The notes below the pieces were generated by a model, which had not been told where the DNA came from, did no database searches, and saw nothing but the letters and a program-made list of their open reading frames with translations. The position numbers and the translations under genes are program-made. Of a stretch of 64,000 bases of DNA, positions 1 through 9,523 are shown in pieces. Each line of letters begins with the position of its first letter. Positions within the stretch are counted from its first letter, which is position 1. This DNA comes from Heligmosomoides polygyrus polygyrus. Taxonomy: Eukaryota; Nematoda; Chromadorea; Rhabditida; Heligmosomidae. The stretch spans positions 96,482,728 to 96,546,727 of the forward strand of contig OX377204.1 in NCBI GenBank assembly GCA_947396885.1, given 5' to 3'.

Positions 1-742
1 TGTATGTGTATATGCGTATGTGTATGTGTATGTTTGTGTATGTGTGTGTATGTGTGGGTGTGTACGTGTGTATGTGTATGTTTGTGTATGTGAGTATGTG
101 TTGTGTATGTGTGTATGCCTGTATATGTGTATGTGTACGTGTATGTGTGTATGTATTGTGTATGTGTGTATGTGTGAGTATGTGTATATGTATATGTGTA
201 TGTGTTTATGTGTATATGCGTATGTGTATGTTTGGGTATGTGTGTATGTGTGAGTGTGTATGCGTGTATATGTATGTGTACGTGTGTATGTGTATGTGTG
301 TATGTATATGTGTGTATGTTTGTGTATGTGTATGCGTATGTGTATGTGTGTATGTCTGTATATGTGTATATGTGTATCTGTATGTATATCTTTGTGTATG
401 TATATGTGTACGTGTGTATGTGTGTATGCGTTGTGTATGTGTGTTTGTGTATGTGTGGGTGTGTATGTGTGTATATGTATATGTGTCCGTGTGTATGTGT
501 ATGTGTATGTGTGCATGTATGTGTATGTGTGTATGTATATGTGTGTATGTTTGTGCATGTGTATGCGTATGTGTATGTGTGTATGTGTGGTGTATGTGTG
601 TATGTCTGTATATGCGTATGTGTGTACGTGTATATGTGTATCTGTATGTGTATCTTTGTGTATGTATATGTGTGTGTATGTGTACGTGTGTATGTGTATG
701 TGTGTATGTGTGCATGCCTGTGCATGTGTGTGTGTGTGTGTT
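1..742. repeat. TG-rich satellite (TGTATG-type) with higher-order repeat
   Basis: Almost pure alternation of TGTATG, TGTGTA and TGTACG words. Two stretches starting near 301 and 533 repeat the same long word order, which gives a higher-order period of about 232 bp. The block ends in a short CCGT run (742-758). Long open frames run through it on both strands only because the repeat lacks stop codons. It abuts the same dispersed repeat that follows the second TG satellite at 22446-23280. Confidence 0.9.
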
Positions 743-758
743 CGTCCGTCCGTCCGTC

Positions 759-1455
759 CATCACAACTGGAGGGAGCACTGAGTACTGGAAACGATTTTG
801 AACATCGACATCGTGCCTGGCGATGCCATAGACGTGCCGAACACGTCGGCAACCATGCATGGCGAGCCGTAGATGTGCCGAACACGTCGGCAACCGTGCC
901 TGAGCATTTAGATGATCATCGACGGGAGGCGGCGTTCACAGCAGGGAAGGCAACCGATATCGATCGATATAATCGATTTTTGTGGATGGCGTTCAAGCGG
1001 CACGGAACTTCAGCCCTGGGGTAGTCGAGGTCGCTGAACACGAATCTGAAGTCGACCAATCGATATCGATCGATAATATCGATTTTTGTGGATGTCTTTC
1101 AAGCGGCCCGAAACTTCAGCCCTGAGGGTAATCGAGGTCGCTGAACACGAATCTGAGGTTTGTTTTTGAGGTATCGATCACCGATATATCAATCGATGTT
1201 GATCAAATTATACATGGATTCGTTCATTTTTTCCTAATTTCTTTCTAACTTGCCGCAATCGACGCAGTTAAGGTGTTCTTCCTACGGAAACCATGACATA
1301 GTTTGCAGCTGAAATGGATGATGAGAAGTTATCACTACGGCGAAGTCGTTCAGAAGCCGTCAGTGCAGCCGACATGCCAGTCTGACGGCTGTACTCTATA
1401 TAGTAAAACCAGTTCTTTATCGCAATGAAAGTATGAAGATCTAAAAGTTGGGAAA
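759..1455 (+). repeat. Dispersed repeat R1, forward arm
   Basis: Starts with TCACAACTGGAGGGAGCACTG right after the TG satellite, exactly as at 23284. It carries a GCCGAACACGTCGGCAAC duplicate near 837 and 875, and two copies of the phrase GAGGTCGCTGAACACGAATC near 1027 and 1136, with ATCGAT palindromes between them. A reverse-complement copy lies at 4110-4570, so the two arms enclose PBL gene copy 1. Class is unknown. Confidence 0.75.
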
Positions 1456-1579
1456 AGAAGACGATTGGAGTGTTCTCTTCTCGGGGTATGGGGGCGAATC
1501 CCCTAACCAGTCGTCGGCGGCCGGTAGGCCGCTGATAACAAAATTTTGAGCCCAGATGACGGATATCCGTTCATCCATA

Positions 1580-1670
1580 GTGTTGACTCGACCCTTGTTC
1601 CTGAAACTAGACTTTCTTCGAATTCACTTCGCTGCTAGTAGTGGCCGTTCAACGATAAAGGAACAACTAC
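1580..1670 (-). repeat. Relic of PBL unit 3' flank (inverted)
   Basis: The stretch with GTGTTGACTCGACCC and GACTTTCTTCGAATTCACTT is the reverse complement of the 3' flank seen after PBL copies 3, 4, 6 and 7. It is an orphan piece of an older unit. The AT-rich DNA at 1670-1830 shows no feature. Confidence 0.6.
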
Positions 1671-1835
1671 CAACATAAAGATTTATTAAGTTAGGACTAT
1701 TAAGTTACTATTTTTTAAGTTATTTACCGTTTAAGTTTTTATTTGTTCAGTTATTAATTTATTATTTGTTAGTTTAGTTATTAATTTTTTTAGTTATTGT
1801 GCAAAAATTGCCGAATAACGGAACAACGGGTAGCG

Positions 1836-2249
1836 GGATCTACACTAGTCGGGGGGGGGGGGGGAGGGTACATAACTTAAAATTATGAAACACTTGGCAT
1901 TCACAGAGCGGCTTCTAGCGAACAAAATAGGGCCCACGCTACAAAATTCACAAAAAATCCAACGAAAACAAAATTTTTACCACGGTTGTAAAGCTATCCG
2001 CGCCTCTCACCATGAAGGATCCCGTTTATAACATGTCAGGCGGCAGTCAGCTGTGTTTGAATACGTCTTGCCCGCCGGGACGCCTTTACAACAGCTGGAT
2101 TTATTTGTTTTTGTTTATTTGTGTGTTTCTATGCGTGCTTTCTGAATCCTATTCTGTTCTCTAGAAGCCGCTCCATGAGCAACAAGTCAATTTTTTTTTA
2201 AACAATTTTTTGAATATGTGCCACCCCCCCCATCGACTAGGATAGATCC
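1836..2249. mobile_element. GGATCTATCC-family MITE, copy A
   Basis: Left end GGATCTACACTAGTCG followed by a poly-G tract; right end a poly-C tract followed by CGACTAGGATAGATCC. Its interior has the CACCATG...ATAACATGTCAGGCGG block seen in the other copies. No clear target-site duplication can be read here, unlike copies B, C, D and G, so this is probably an older insertion. No coding capacity. Confidence 0.8.
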
Positions 2250-2639
2250 GCCTTCTTCACTGCTTTAAGAAGGCAAGAAGAGCTTAAGCAACTATTCCTC
2301 AAAGGAACTATTCGTCATATCATGCAACCACTTACACTTTACAGCTGTTATTTTTTGAAATTTAAGACGGTTGAGGCAGAATGAGAAGAATGCGTAGTTC
2401 CATGTCCGATGTTCATAAAACCTGGCATGTTATAACCATATATTTGATCCTTGTTTGCCACGCAGGTTTGTTATGGTGGTATAACTTTTATTTTGGCCGA
2501 CGATTTTCGATCTCTCCTCGACATCTGGAGTCATGAAAGTGCAACGGTGCCGATGATTCATCCAACGAACGCTGCGTGTGATGACGCAGCCCTTCGAAAA
2601 ACTCCACACGCGGTTGTGCAATCTTTCACAAGTCGGTCG

Positions 2640-2700
2640 ATGACGTTCGAAACGACGGGCTACATAAGCGCCTCGCCGCCGGCCGCGACTCACTCCGTCC
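2640..2700 (+). promoter_or_regulatory. PBL copy 1 core promoter
   Basis: TACATAA at 2661-2667 begins 48 bp before the ATG at 2709. An initiator-like CACTCACTCC sits about 30 bp after the box. The same arrangement is present in all seven copies, which supports a real TATA-type promoter with a leader of only about 20 nt. Confidence 0.6.
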
Positions 2701-2708
2701 TCGACATC

Positions 2709-3236
2709 ATGGTCGATGAATCCGCTTCCAAAACCAAGTCCGTCACCTTCAGAATCAGATTGATTCGCATGCCCCGAATCACGGTCACCTACAAGGACAA
2801 GGACGACCTGTTCGAAGCCTTCAAGAAGAAAATGGCTCAGCTCGGCGTTTCGGTGGACGACGTGCTCTGGATAGACGGAGAACGCATACCGAATCAGATG
2901 AACAACGCTGACTTCGTCATGCAGGTTGCTGAGTTCACGCACTCTCAAAAACTGTACGTCATCGACGACGCCGACGAAGAGGAGTCGTCGTCATCCTGCT
3001 GCGACGAGTTCGATGATCATCGACGAGGATGCTGCTGCTCGACGGACCACAATCCTAGAAGACACCGTCGTCCAAGCGACCGTTCCAGAGGCCACCGTAG
3101 ACTCTCAGGACGATCTCCACACCACCACCACCACCACCACCAGAATCCCGTACCCGCCTGTGTGCCTTGCACCTGTTCGCTCCGTTGCCCTACGATGGGG
3201 GCTGGCTGCGGCTGCGGCTGTTGTCATGGCTACTGA
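2709..3236 (+). CDS. PBL family protein copy 1 (PB1-like domain, His/Cys-rich tail), 175 aa
   Basis: Intronless gene of the PBL family, subfamily A. Residues 12-18 and 24-30 look like two beta strands, about 33-45 is a helix (LFEAFKKKMAQLG), and about 52-75 reads VLWIDGERIPNQMNNADFVM, an acidic segment like a PB1 OPCA motif. A strand KLYVIDD follows. The tail is Ser/Asp-rich, then Arg-rich, then a run of seven His, then a Cys/Gly-rich end (PACVPC, CGCGCC). The ATG is chosen because it lies 48 bp after the TATA-like box and is shared by all copies, although the frame is open further upstream. Function is unknown; a protein-interaction role would be inference from a PB1-like fold. A +1 frame through the tail is also open from 2926. 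Confidence 0.6.
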   Translation: MVDESASKTKSVTFRIRLIRMPRITVTYKDKDDLFEAFKKKMAQLGVSVDDVLWIDGERIPNQMNNADFVMQVAEFTHSQKLYVIDDADEEESSSSCCDEFDDHRRGCCCSTDHNPRRHRRPSDRSRGHRRLSGRSPHHHHHHHQNPVPACVPCTCSLRCPTMGAGCGCGCCHGY

Positions 3237-3510
3237 GATTGTGTGGGTCTGTTTCTAGTCTCCTAGCGCGGTTTGGAAGCAGTTTAAGTTGAATAAGGCG
3301 TACTTGCACGAGGTGCTGGTCAGTTCCGTAGAACAAAAGCTTCGAATGTTGTGTCTTTCTGTCCCGTCCCACCCCACGTGAACTGCGCCTGGTTTTGCAC
3401 TTTAGTTTGTATCACACGTCATATTGTACTGTTTGCTTTATTATCGTATCGTGTTATTTTGAATTTGTGTTTTAGTACATAGCAATAAATATATTTCTCT
3501 GAAAAATGAA
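3237..3510 (+). terminator. PBL copy 1 3' UTR and polyadenylation signal
   Basis: This 3' region is conserved among the copies: CTTGCACGAGGTGCTGGTCAG and CTGCGCCTGGTTTTGCA are found in most of them. AATAAA occurs at 3484-3489. Several other copies have AATGAA at the equivalent place, so this is the copy with a canonical signal. Confidence 0.5.
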
Positions 3511-3679
3511 GAAATAAAAAAATTCTCGACCTCTCTTCCACCTCTGAAGTCCTGAATGTACTACAATACTACCATAATTTTGCTACATCCTTTTTGTCCT
3601 GTTGATTGGGGGACCAAATGTTGAACTGTTTCATCCCGGTGCGAAATCCTCCACTCCACACCGAGTCTGCCGCAGCTGA

Positions 3680-3870
3680 TGGCGCTGCGCCGCGCCCTTC
3701 CCTCCAGCGGCGCGATTCGCCGAATACCGTAACCCGAAATTCCGTCAAATGTGGTGTTTTGGGGCGGCGGAGTATGAGTGCGATGCGGCGTCGCCGGGCC
3801 GCGCGAAAAATCGATAGCAGAACCAACCATCACGTCGCGCCGGGCGGCGGCGCGAGTATAAAATGCGCTC
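3680..3870. mobile_element. Probable GC-rich MITE
   Basis: GCGCCGCGCC-rich DNA with imperfect inverted ends (TATGAGTGCGATGCGGCG against CGGCGCGAGTATAAA) and an ATCGAT centre, as in other short GC-rich MITEs of the window. Boundaries and target-site duplication are not clear. Open frames here are by-products of GC richness. Confidence 0.35.
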
Positions 3871-4109
3871 AACCCACCGTCACAGGTGTCATCGTAGATT
3901 CTACGGACGTCGTCAACACTGCTTCCGTTGCTGCTTATAAGGCTACTGAGAGTTGAATGAGTCCGTTCCTTATCTTCCACGTTGCCCTAGGATACGAAAT
4001 ACAGCCCCTCCCGTTATAACGCGTTTGAAGGGACCTGAGAAAAATCCACGCTATAACGGGAGTTGCCTCCTAACCGGTGCTGACCTTTTTTACACCTTCT
4101 TACTTATAT

Positions 4110-4570
4110 ACTTACCAGTCGTTCAGCGGCGAAGCCGTTGAGAAGCCGTCAGAGTGACCTGTCAGCCGCACTGATGGCTTCTTAACGGCTTCTCCGTAGT
4201 AATAACTTCTCATCATCAATTTTTGCTGCAACCTATGTCATAATTTCCGAAGGAAGAACACCTTAACTGCGTCGATTGCGGCAAGTTAGAAAGAAATTAG
4301 GAAAAAATGAACGAATCCATGTATAATTTGATCAGTATCGATTTATATATCGGTGATCGATACCTCAGAAACAAACCTCAGATTCGTGTTCAGCGACCTC
4401 GATCACCCCCATTGCTGAAGTTTCGTGCCGCTCAAACAACACCCACAAAAAATCGATAATATCGATCGATATCGGTTGCCTCCCCTGCTGTGAACGCCGC
4501 CTCCCATCGATGATCATCTAAATGGCCAGGCACGGTTGCCGACGTGTTCGGCACGTCTTCTGAATCCCTA
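4110..4570 (-). repeat. Dispersed repeat R1, inverted arm
   Basis: Reverse complement of 840-1380: AAGGTGTTCTTC, the CAATCGACGC word and the GTTCAGCGACCTCGA phrase all recur in opposite orientation. With the forward arm it makes an inverted repeat of about 3.7 kb overall around PBL copy 1. Confidence 0.75.
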
Positions 4571-4925
4571 CGCTCCGCGCTTGGTCCCTATTCATATTCT
4601 GACGCGCTGCCCGCTGAATACATCGTAAACTTGGACGACTCGCCGCCAAGGATAAAGTTCGCCAGCAATCGCTCATGGTTAAGCTGAAATAAAACCCGGC
4701 TGACATACGCCGCGCTGCCGTAGGCATCTCTTGGCTTCAGTCCCCCTCTCCGTGACGGACATGTGACATTAGCCGATTATGTATAGGTAAGATAAGATAA
4801 GATATAAATTCATCTCAAATCGCATACAATGCCTAAATTGCAATGAAATGCGTAACCGTGGACAGTGAGGTCATAGAAGAACCGAAGATTGTTAATGGTA
4901 GTCCCTCTGTCAGAGAATATCCTTG
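4571..4925. other. Unassigned stretch
   Basis: No gene recognised. The segment near 4840-4900 (TGCCTAAATTGCAAT, GTAACCGTG) reappears near 30020-30060 inside the mariner-type MITE, so part of it is dispersed repeat. Confidence 0.4.
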
Positions 4926-4927
4926 GT

Positions 4928-5112
4928 CTATGTTATACTTCGGCGATGCGTCGCCGACAGCTCCGCAGGGGGTGTTATACTTCCGTCATCGACGTCGCCA
5001 CAGACGCGTCGACGACGTTGCCGACGGTACCGGCGAGGTCGGTGACGGGCTCTCGGTGACGGGTCGCAGCGTCGGCGACGCGTCGCCGAAGTATAACACA
5101 GGCCTAATATAG
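4928..5112. mobile_element. Short GC-rich MITE (TATGTTATACTTCGGCG ends)
   Basis: Left TATGTTATACTTCGGCGA and right TCGCCGAAGTATAACACAGG are inverted repeats. The middle is CGACG-rich. Related ends occur at 39688-39810 and 39871-39977. Target-site duplication not certain here. Confidence 0.6.
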
Positions 5113-5309
5113 GCCTTCAGTAGGCGCAAACATGACACACGTGAGCTATAACGAATACCAGTGGTAAGTTAGACGTGATCAGCAGAAAAACTGAGCAACC
5201 TGATGTTACATAATGTTGTGTTGCAATTACAATTGAAAACTTTCCTTTGGAGCGTTAACGTATTTCAGAGTAGTTGCTTCAAAAAAGACATTATTTTTGC
5301 ACCGTCCTA

Positions 5310-5577
5310 TTACTACCTTACAGATGTGTTGACTCGACTCTCGTTCCTAAAACTAGACTTCCTTCGAATTCATTTTGCAGCCAACAGTGGCCGTTTAATA
5401 ATGGATGAACAGTCACCAATCTAAAAAAAATTGAAGTTTTATTTGCTCATTTTTCAGAGAAATTTACTTATTGCTATGTATTAACAGAACACAAATTCAC
5501 AATGTCTCGGTATAATAATAATGTCAACAGTACGACATAACATGTGATACAAACTAAAATGCAAAACGAGGCACAGT
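5310..5577 (-). repeat. Distal 3' region of the PBL copy 2 unit
   Basis: Reverse complement of the conserved PBL 3' flank: GTTGACTCGACTC, TTCGAATTCATTTTGCAGCC, then ATGTGATACAAACTAAAATGC. It is the far end of the copy 2 transcript region. MITE insertions at 5578-6575 and 6690-7035 separate it from the gene body. Confidence 0.65.
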
Positions 5578-6575
5578 TCAGGGGCCGAATTCATCAAGCA
5601 GTGGGTTTAGGTAAAGATACCGTAAGGGAATCGTTCATGAATACTAATCGTACCCACTACCCGCAGTGGGTAGCGGTACGATTAGTATTCATGAAAGGAA
5701 TCAAGGGTATGATAGAACTAAGCCTCTCGCGAGAACAACTGGGCACGGATTCATCAACGCGCATACCCATAGGTATGCTGGGTTTATGGTGGACATACCC
5801 ACGATGTGGACATGCCCACGATTTATGATAAACCTTACCCACCAAATCGTGGGTATATCAGTGGGTAGAGAAAACCCTCCGATCCGTGTACCCGCGACTC
5901 ATTCACGCCCCATTGACCTAATGGCGCTCCAGTGAGATCGAGGGCCGGATTCATCAACCGTGGGTATGCGGGGTATAAGGGGAGAGATAAGATAAGAGTC
6001 AGATGGAGATAAGGTAAGAATCAGAGACGCAGGCTTCATCGTGGGTATCTCTACCCCCTATACCCACAGGTTAGTCGTTGATGAATACGGCCCCACCTGT
6101 TCTAGCGAGAGGCCTAGTTCTACCTTACCCTTGATCCCTTTCATGAATTGGGAACGATTCCCTTACGGTATTTCTACCTATACCCATTGCTTGATGAATC
6201 CGGACCCTGGGGCCCGATTCATCAACGAATAACCAGCGGGTATAGGGGTAGAGATACCCACGATGAAGCCTGCGTCTCTAACTCTTACCTTATCTGTACC
6301 TGACTCTTATCTTATCGCACCCTTTATAACCCGCATAACCACGGGTTTAATTGTTGATGAATCCGGCCCCTCTCATCTCACTAAAGCGCCATTTTGGCAA
6401 TGGGGCGCAGAATCCTCGCGGGTATGAGGATATACCCACGGCGATCGTCGAGTATTCTCTACCCACTGACATACCCACGATTTAGCGGGTAAGGTTTATC
6501 ATGAATGACTCATCGTGGGTACATCTACCCCGTATACCCCGCATATCCACAGGAATAAGCGTTGATGAATCCATC
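5578..6575. mobile_element. Nest of GGCCGGATTCATCA-family MITEs
   Basis: Contains several inverted-repeat copies with ends of the GGGCCGAATTCATCAA / TTGATGAATCCGGCCC type, at about 5578, 5943-6103, 6207-6367 and up to 6575. Interiors share TACCCACGA, GTGGGTAGAGA and CTCTCGCGAGA words. It is inserted into the PBL copy 2 3' region at GTTCAG, the same site (CTGAAC on the other strand) used by the related MITE in copy 7. Confidence 0.7.
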
Positions 6576-6690
6576 CCAGATTGTATGGAGCAAGGAAAAA
6601 GGTACAATATGCGAAGTTCACACATAATTGTTCTACAGAACTGACCAGCACCTCGTGCAAGTACGCCTCCTCCACCTTGCACTGCATCCA
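6576..6690 (-). repeat. Middle 3' UTR fragment of the PBL copy 2 unit
   Basis: Reverse complement gives GGAGGAGGCGTACTTGCACG and GAGGTGCTGGTCAGTTC, the words found after the stop codon in other copies. It is isolated between two MITE insertions. Confidence 0.65.
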
Positions 6691-7036
6691 AACCAGGGCC
6701 TGTATTCATCAAGCAATGGGTACAGGTAGAGATACCGTAAGGGAATCATACCCACTACCAGCAATGGGTAGTGGCGACGAATCGTATTCATGAAAGGAAT
6801 CAAGGGCAAGGCACAACTGGGCCTTTCGCGAAAACAGATGATCTCACTGGAGCGCCATTTTGTCAATGGGGCGCGAATGAGTCACGGGTATACGGATTAC
6901 CCACAACGATCGGCGGGTTTTCTCTACCCACTGATATACCCACGATTTAGGGGTAAGGTTTATCATGTATCGTGGGTATGTCTACCCCCTATACCCAGCA
7001 TACCCATGGGTATGCGCGTTGATGAATCCGGGCCGA
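6691..7036. mobile_element. GGCCGGATTCATCA-family MITE
   Basis: Left GGCCTGTATTCATCAAGC, right GTTGATGAATCCGGGCC. The interior has CGTATTCATGAAAGGAATCA and TATACCCACGA as in the nest at 5578-6575. Flanks are CAG on the left and GAG on the right, close to the 3-bp CTG-type duplication seen for the copy at 42174-43451. Confidence 0.7.
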
Positions 7037-7088
7037 GGTGCAATTACAACTTTTCCTATGGCAACCTAAAAGACAAGAACGGACCGAC

Positions 7089-7608
7089 TCAAATCTCAGT
7101 GAGAACATTCACAGCCGCAGCTAGTCCCCATCGTAGGACACCAGGCCGAACAGGAGCAAGGCACACAAGCGGGTACGGGATTCTGGTAGTGGTGACAGTG
7201 GTGGTGGTGGCGTGGAGATGGCCCTGAGAATCTGCAGTGACCTCTGCAACGGTTGCTTGGACAAGGGTGTCCTCCATCGTTGTGGTCCGTCGAACAGCAT
7301 CCTCGTCGATAATCAGGGAAGTCGTCACAGCAGGGCGACGATGATCGCTCTTTGTCGGCGTCGTCGGTGACGTACAGCCTTCAACCGACGTAGCTCTCGG
7401 CAGCCTCCAGAACGTTGTCGGCGTTGTTCATTCGACTAGGTTCGTAGTTACCATCTACCGAGACGACTTTGTCCAGTTGAACGCCAAGCTCAGCCATTTT
7501 CTTCTTGAAGGCTTAGAAGAGATCGTGCTTGTCCTTATAGGTGATGCTGATCCGAGGCGTGCGAGCCATGTAAACGGAATTTGTTTTGGGAGCGGATGCT
7601 TCGGCCAT
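7089..7608 (-). pseudogene. PBL family copy 2, pseudogene
   Basis: ATG at 7608, 49 bp after TACTTAA. The protein is recognisable (ITYKDKHDLF, AFKKKMAELG, VVSVDG, EPSRMNNADNVLEAAE) and belongs to subfamily B with copies 4 and 7. Codon 32 is TAA (7513-7515) where the other copies have GAA, and a second in-frame TGA replaces a Tyr codon near the GYMLYV position. Nine bases of the first strand are missing. The Thr-rich tail frame is still open to 7089 and ends at TEI. The 3' region is broken by two MITE insertions. Confidence 0.7.
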
Positions 7609-7665
7609 GGTGTCGAGGACGGAGTGAGTGCGGAGCCGACGGCAAGCTGCTTAAGTAGCCCGTCG
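7609..7665 (-). promoter_or_regulatory. PBL copy 2 promoter relic
   Basis: TACTTAA on the minus strand begins at 7657, 49 bp before the ATG, with the usual CACTCACTCCGTCC in between. The promoter is intact although the gene is broken. Confidence 0.55.
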
Positions 7666-7900
7666 CTTCGAAAGTCAGTGACCAACTTGTGAAAGATTGC
7701 ACCATCGTGTGTGGTACCTCGAAGGAATGAGTCATCACTCGTTGCGTTTGTTGGGTGAATCACCTCTGGGTAAACATCAGAAAGAAAGCAAAAAACCCTT
7801 ATCTTTCAACCAATTTGGTGGGTATGGCCAGCTCATGTCCAGCTCTGTCCCTGATTTTGATGTTGAACATCGCAAATAAATCAACGATGTGGCTACCCTC
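7666..7900 (-). repeat. PBL copy 2 distal 5' flank
   Basis: GATTGCACCATCG, the TTGGGTGAATCA word and CTTATCTTTCAACCAATTTG recur upstream of copy 5 (33190-33420) and, inverted, at the orphan flank at 37690-38130. It shows that several hundred bp of 5' flank amplified with the gene. Confidence 0.6.
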
Positions 7901-7973
7901 CTTTTTGTAGGACAAGAGCCGCCTGTTCTTCCTGGCTTCTCCCAATGTCGAAGAAATCCTGCTCCACGGGTAA

Positions 7974-8108
7974 GGCCTGGTTTACACTTGCACGGCCACG
8001 CGGCGCGGCGTGATGGTCGCCATGGATATCGATTTTTCGCGCCGCCCGGTCGATATCTACTCCAACCATGGTGCCGTGCCGCGCAGCGGTGCAACTATAA
8101 ACCAGGGC
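7974..8108. mobile_element. Harbinger-like MITE, TAA target duplication
   Basis: Left GGCCTGGTTTACACTTGCA, right TGCAACTATAAACCAGGGC, flanked by TAA at 7971-7973 and 8109-8111. The centre has CATGGATATCGATTTTTCGC. A 3-bp TAA/TTA duplication is typical of PIF/Harbinger. Confidence 0.75.
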
Positions 8109-8457
8109 TAATCGAATCCGTATTGAGACGGTGATTATTTCAAAACCAGAGAACGAAGCAAAACTGAAACTCGGTCCATTTTCATTAAGCCTTAAGTGGG
8201 TGATACCGGATAGACCTTGGACCAGCCGTCGATTCGAGTAGTTCGGATTCGTCATTTTTTCAAACACGCTCGAAAGGATTATGCGAATAATATGGGGGAT
8301 GGCTTTTTTTACAATGAGCCCGGACAAAGGTGTCCCCTTGCGCAATTCTGTGTCCCTGTATCCCTGTTTATTCATAACAGGCACCAGTGAACCTCGTTCC
8401 TTGATGCCAAAAGGGAGTAGCTTCTCTCGTCTAACCGACTAATCCATTACAAAATTG

Positions 8458-9515
8458 TACTTTAACACTATTGTACTTTACGGACTCCAGAGGACGAGGA
8501 GAGGTCGAGAAAAGTTTTTTCGCCCAAACTTCGCCCAGGGGGTCATTTGGGGTGCTGATCACGAATCTGACATCCGTTTTTGAAATTTCGGCCGATTACG
8601 GTAGGTTACTGTAAGTACCGGTGACTAAGGCTGTCGTGGTCATAATCACAGATTTCGCCTAAACTTCGCCTGGGGGGGGGTTATTTGGGGGTGCTGATCA
8701 CGAATCTTACATCTGTTTTTCGTTGGAGTACTGTAGGTTACGGTAGGTGCGGGCGACTAAGGCTGCCAAGGTCATGATCACCGATTTCGCTCAAACTTCG
8801 GCTGTAGGGGTTATCTGTGGTGCTATGAGTGAGCACAGCATGCAGGCGGGCGGGCGACTAAGGCTGCCAAGGTCATGATCACCGATTTCGCTCAAACTTC
8901 GGCTGTTGGGGTTATCTGTGGTGCTACGGGTGAGCACAGCAGCATACAGGCGGTCCCTCGGCGATCGCCTGAAAATTCGCAAATCTGCGGGAAACCATTT
9001 TTGCAGCAAACTCTTCGATACGCGAAGGCTTAATCGAGAGATAACCATCTAAGCATCATGGCCCTCCAGGCACTGTTCCACAACTGCCGCCAGGAAGAAC
9101 TGCGCGACTTCAAGCTGAAGGACGTCTTTGACAACCTAAACATGGACGCCACCGATTTCCAGGAATGGCTTAGAAAGATGGGATTGCTCGCAATGAGTGA
9201 CCATGACCTTGGCAGTCTTAGTCATCCGCACCTACCGTAACCTACCGTACTCCTGCGTAAAACGAAAAACGGATCTCATATTCGTGATCAGCACCCCAAA
9301 TAACCGCCATAGGCGAAGTTTGGGCGAAATCGGTGGTTATGACCTCGACAGCCTTAGTCACCGGTACCTACCGTAACCTACCGTAATCGGCGAAATTTCG
9401 AAAACAGATGTCCGATTCGTGATCAGCACCCCAAATATCCCCCTAGGCGAAGTTTGGGCGAAAAATTTTTTCGACCCCTCCTCGTCCTCTGGAGTCCGTA
9501 AAGTACGATAGTGCC
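8458..9515. mobile_element. hAT-like long inverted repeat with internal ORF
   Basis: Left arm ACACTATTGTACTTTACGGA, right arm inverted to CGTAAAGTACGATAGTGCC. Each arm repeats the blocks GACGAGGAGAGG, GGGTGCTGATCACGAATC and ACGGTAGGTTACGGTAGG. Flanks CAAAATTG (8450-8457) and CAAAATTC (9516-9523) look like a diverged 8-bp duplication, as made by hAT transposases. The centre holds a coding-looking fragment at 9058-9207. No transposase is present. Confidence 0.65.
9058..9240 (+). CDS. Small captured coding fragment inside the foldback
   Basis: The ATG opens MALQALFHNCRQEELRDFKL, then KDVFDNLNMDATDFQEWLRK and MGLLA. About 50 residues have strongly coding composition (C/G third positions, amphipathic Leu/Phe pattern, no low complexity) quite unlike the surrounding repeat. 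From about 9207 the frame runs into repeat sequence (SDHDLGSLSHPHLP, which is the shared foldback word) and stops at 9240. I do not recognise the family. It looks like a gene piece captured between the arms of a non-autonomous element; whether it is expressed is unknown. Confidence 0.4.
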   Translation: MALQALFHNCRQEELRDFKLKDVFDNLNMDATDFQEWLRKMGLLAMSDHDLGSLSHPHLP

Positions 9516-9523
9516 CAAAATTC

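Noticed and set aside
6..1024. Long open frames of Cys/Val/Tyr/Met or His/Thr repeats in the TG satellites (also 22409-23443)
   Set aside because: They exist in several frames and both strands because TGTATG and TG repeats lack stops. No coding signal.
3606..3980. Overlapping 116- and 139-residue frames in the GC-rich block
   Set aside because: GC-rich MITE-like sequence open in three frames; no conserved motif.
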